This document shows, piece after piece, positions 5,932 to 7,023 of a stretch of DNA of 7,023 nt. Position 1 is the stretch's first letter, and each line of letters begins with the position of its first letter. The notes under the pieces are model-generated. The model was not told where the DNA came from and ran no database searches. It saw nothing but the letters and a program-made list of their open reading frames with translations. A program made the translations under genes and the position numbers. Source of the stretch: Roseovarius sp. (GTDB lineage: Bacteria > Pseudomonadota > Alphaproteobacteria > Rhodobacterales > Rhodobacteraceae); NCBI GenBank assembly GCA_007125415.1, contig SLDH01000044.1:1-7023 (forward strand), given 5' to 3'.

Positions 5932-6603
5932 TTGGCATATACACGGTTTGGCATCTATTATCTGCCCCCGGCATCAGGCGCCTTGGCCGAATTCGGTGCG
6001 CGCTGGCTGGGCTGGGATATCAATGAGGGATGCGCCGTGACGCAGCCCGAGATACCGCATATCGCGGAGATCACGCGGACGCCCCGCAAATACGGGTTTC
6101 ATGGCACATTGAAACCACCGTTCAGTCTGGCTCCTGGCCGTGACATCATACAGCTGCAGGAGGCCGTCGCGGCATTGGCGCTGACAATGCCGCATCTGGC
6201 GCTCGACGGGCTGGAACTGTCGCGGCTGGGGCGATTTCTGGCGCTGGTCCCCCAGGGAGATACAGCCGCGCTCGCCGAGATGGCCGCACGGATCCAGCGT
6301 GATCTGGATATGTTTCGGGCTCCGCTGACAGAGGCGGAAATCGACAGGCGCAGTGGCGGGCTGACTGCGCGGCAGAAGGCCAATCTGCTCACCTGGGGCT
6401 ACCCCTATGTGATGGAGGATTTTCGCTTTCACCTCACCCTGACGGACAGGCTGACAAAGCCGCAGCGCGCTGACGCAGAAGCGGCTCTGACAACGTTGCT
6501 GCCAGACCTGTGCAGGCCCGTCACTCTTGCGGAAATCGCCTTGGTGGGGGAAAGAGCGGACGGAATGTTCAAGACGCTGCACCGCTATCCCTTCAGCGGC
6601 TGA
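5932..6603 (+). CDS. DUF1045 family protein, putative phosphonate-metabolism associated
   Basis: The protein has two H-x-T motifs typical of 2H phosphoesterase folds: KYGFHGTLKPPF (H57, T59 counted from the TTG start) and FRFHLTLTDRL (H167, T169). It also has DUF1045 blocks: FGIYYLPPASGALAEFGARW, LGRFLALVPQGDTAAL, FRAPLTEAEIDRR and WGYPYVMEDF. DUF1045 proteins are usually encoded in or near phn (phosphonate C-P lyase) operons, and a role with cyclic phosphate intermediates is inferred for the family. The start is ambiguous. TTG at 5932 has AGAGG 5 bases upstream and gives 223 aa, the usual size. The ATG at 5863 would add 23 residues without similarity or a good Shine-Dalgarno. No other phn gene is in the window, and IS relics lie directly upstream, so it may be separated from its operon. 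The stop is TGA at 6601-6603. Confidence 0.88.
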   Translation: MAYTRFGIYYLPPASGALAEFGARWLGWDINEGCAVTQPEIPHIAEITRTPRKYGFHGTLKPPFSLAPGRDIIQLQEAVAALALTMPHLALDGLELSRLGRFLALVPQGDTAALAEMAARIQRDLDMFRAPLTEAEIDRRSGGLTARQKANLLTWGYPYVMEDFRFHLTLTDRLTKPQRADAEAALTTLLPDLCRPVTLAEIALVGERADGMFKTLHRYPFSG

Positions 6604-6681
6604 AGCCTTGTGGAGCCCAGCGCAGCGCCTGCTGAGCTATACTGTGAAACAGGTCTCGGAGTTTGAGAAGGCGGCGTATCG

Positions 6682-6703
6682 TGGCGGGTGATCAAGCCCG
6701 CCA
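6682..6703. repeat. Inverted repeat downstream of the DUF1045 gene
   Basis: TGGCGGG and CCCGCCA form a perfect 7-bp GC-rich stem around the 8-base loop TGATCAAG, about 80 bp past the DUF1045 stop. It is followed by GAACCGAG on the plus strand, not a T-run, so it is not a classical intrinsic terminator in that direction. It may still terminate or protect the transcript end, or be an operator or IS end. Confidence 0.45.
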
Positions 6704-6785
6704 GAACCGAGATGGTCGCGGAAATACGGACCGGTTGTCAAGGCCGATCGCCTGACTGTGACTCAGCATGCAGAAGTGACCTGCC

Positions 6786-6957
6786 TGGGCGGGGCACGAC
6801 CATCTGGAATTAGGCATTTCCAACGGTGTCAGATCAGAGGAAGAGTTTATAAGTCGCGTCAAGAAGTATCGGAAGACAGAGTTTGTGGACAGGTCGACGC
6901 AGGTTGGCTTCAAGATCATCATGAATCCAGTATTCCTGAGGGAGGCGGATTGGTTGT
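6786..6957 (+). pseudogene. Decayed gene fragment, C-terminal part of an unrecognised protein
   Basis: One plus-strand frame between an in-frame TGA at 6777-6779 and TAA at 6955-6957 reads like real protein: HDHLELGISNGVRSEEEFIS, then RVKKYRKTEFVDRSTQVGFK and IIMNPVFLREADWL. It has balanced composition, amphipathic spacing and a plausible C-terminus, unlike the other frames. There is no start codon with a ribosome binding site, and stops lie just upstream (6762-6764 and 6777-6779), so it looks like the tail of a broken gene. I do not recognise the family with confidence; an endonuclease-like C-terminus is only a vague impression. The minus-strand frame covering 6692-7018 is probably its shadow. 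Confidence 0.4.
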
Positions 6958-7023
6958 AAGCGCGACGCCGACCCCCTTCTGCCATTTCTGACCTGATCCG
7001 GTCATTCTGCGCACACATGTGCG

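Noticed and set aside
6692..7018. Minus-strand 108-codon frame
   Set aside because: Composition looks like an antisense shadow of the more protein-like plus-strand frame at 6786-6957; no motif or ribosome binding site stands out.
1..7023. CRISPR array or retron/phage module
   Set aside because: No regularly spaced direct repeats, reverse transcriptase or phage structural genes are seen anywhere in the window.

Overview
The window looks like a chromosomal segment of a high-GC alphaproteobacterium, most likely Rhodobacterales (Rhodobacteraceae/Paracoccaceae). The main argument is the minus-strand run infA - maf - RNase E/G - yacG - tRNA-Phe, an order I associate with that group. The proteins also have alphaproteobacterial character, and the ribosome binding sites are typical (for example AAGGAG before infA).

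Layout. (1) Positions 1-784 hold an IclR-type regulator on the plus strand, possibly cut at the window edge. (2) Positions 785-1386 are an accessory scar: the last ~60 codons of an IS5-type transposase on the minus strand, then a 40-codon plus-strand ORF resembling the N-terminus of an XRE/HigA-type antitoxin that stops before its helix-turn-helix. (3) Positions 1387-2043 encode a 218-aa protein of the DUF6946 type with a PD-(D/E)XK-like D...EAK signature. (4) Positions 2217-2291 are a complete tRNA-Phe(GAA) on the minus strand, with a plausible promoter on its yacG side. (5) Positions 2371-4392 are the compact housekeeping block. In transcription order it is infA, then maf after 14 bp, then the RNase E/G gene and yacG, joined by 4-bp stop/start overlaps that suggest translational coupling. 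(6) Positions 4486-5367 encode a carbon-nitrogen hydrolase (nitrilase superfamily) in the same direction, upstream of infA. (7) Positions 5368-5862 contain degraded DNA in which two transposase-like C-terminal tails point away from each other, meeting at a perfect 15-bp palindrome. (8) Positions 5932-6603 encode a DUF1045 protein (putative phosphonate-metabolism associated, 2H phosphoesterase fold) on the plus strand. (9) Positions 6604-7023 contain no intact gene. They hold an inverted repeat and a stretch that reads like the C-terminus of a decayed protein.

How it fits together. The minus-strand block is translation and RNA housekeeping: initiation factor IF-1, a Maf nucleotide pyrophosphatase, an endoribonuclease, a small zinc-ribbon gyrase inhibitor and a tRNA. 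The flanks are accessory and show repeated IS insertion and decay. The 3' end of tRNA-Phe faces the left accessory segment, which fits an integration hotspot, but no integrase or second attachment copy is visible here. I see no complete new multi-gene system. The most interesting unknown is the DUF6946 nuclease-like protein beside the truncated antitoxin-like ORF and the tRNA.
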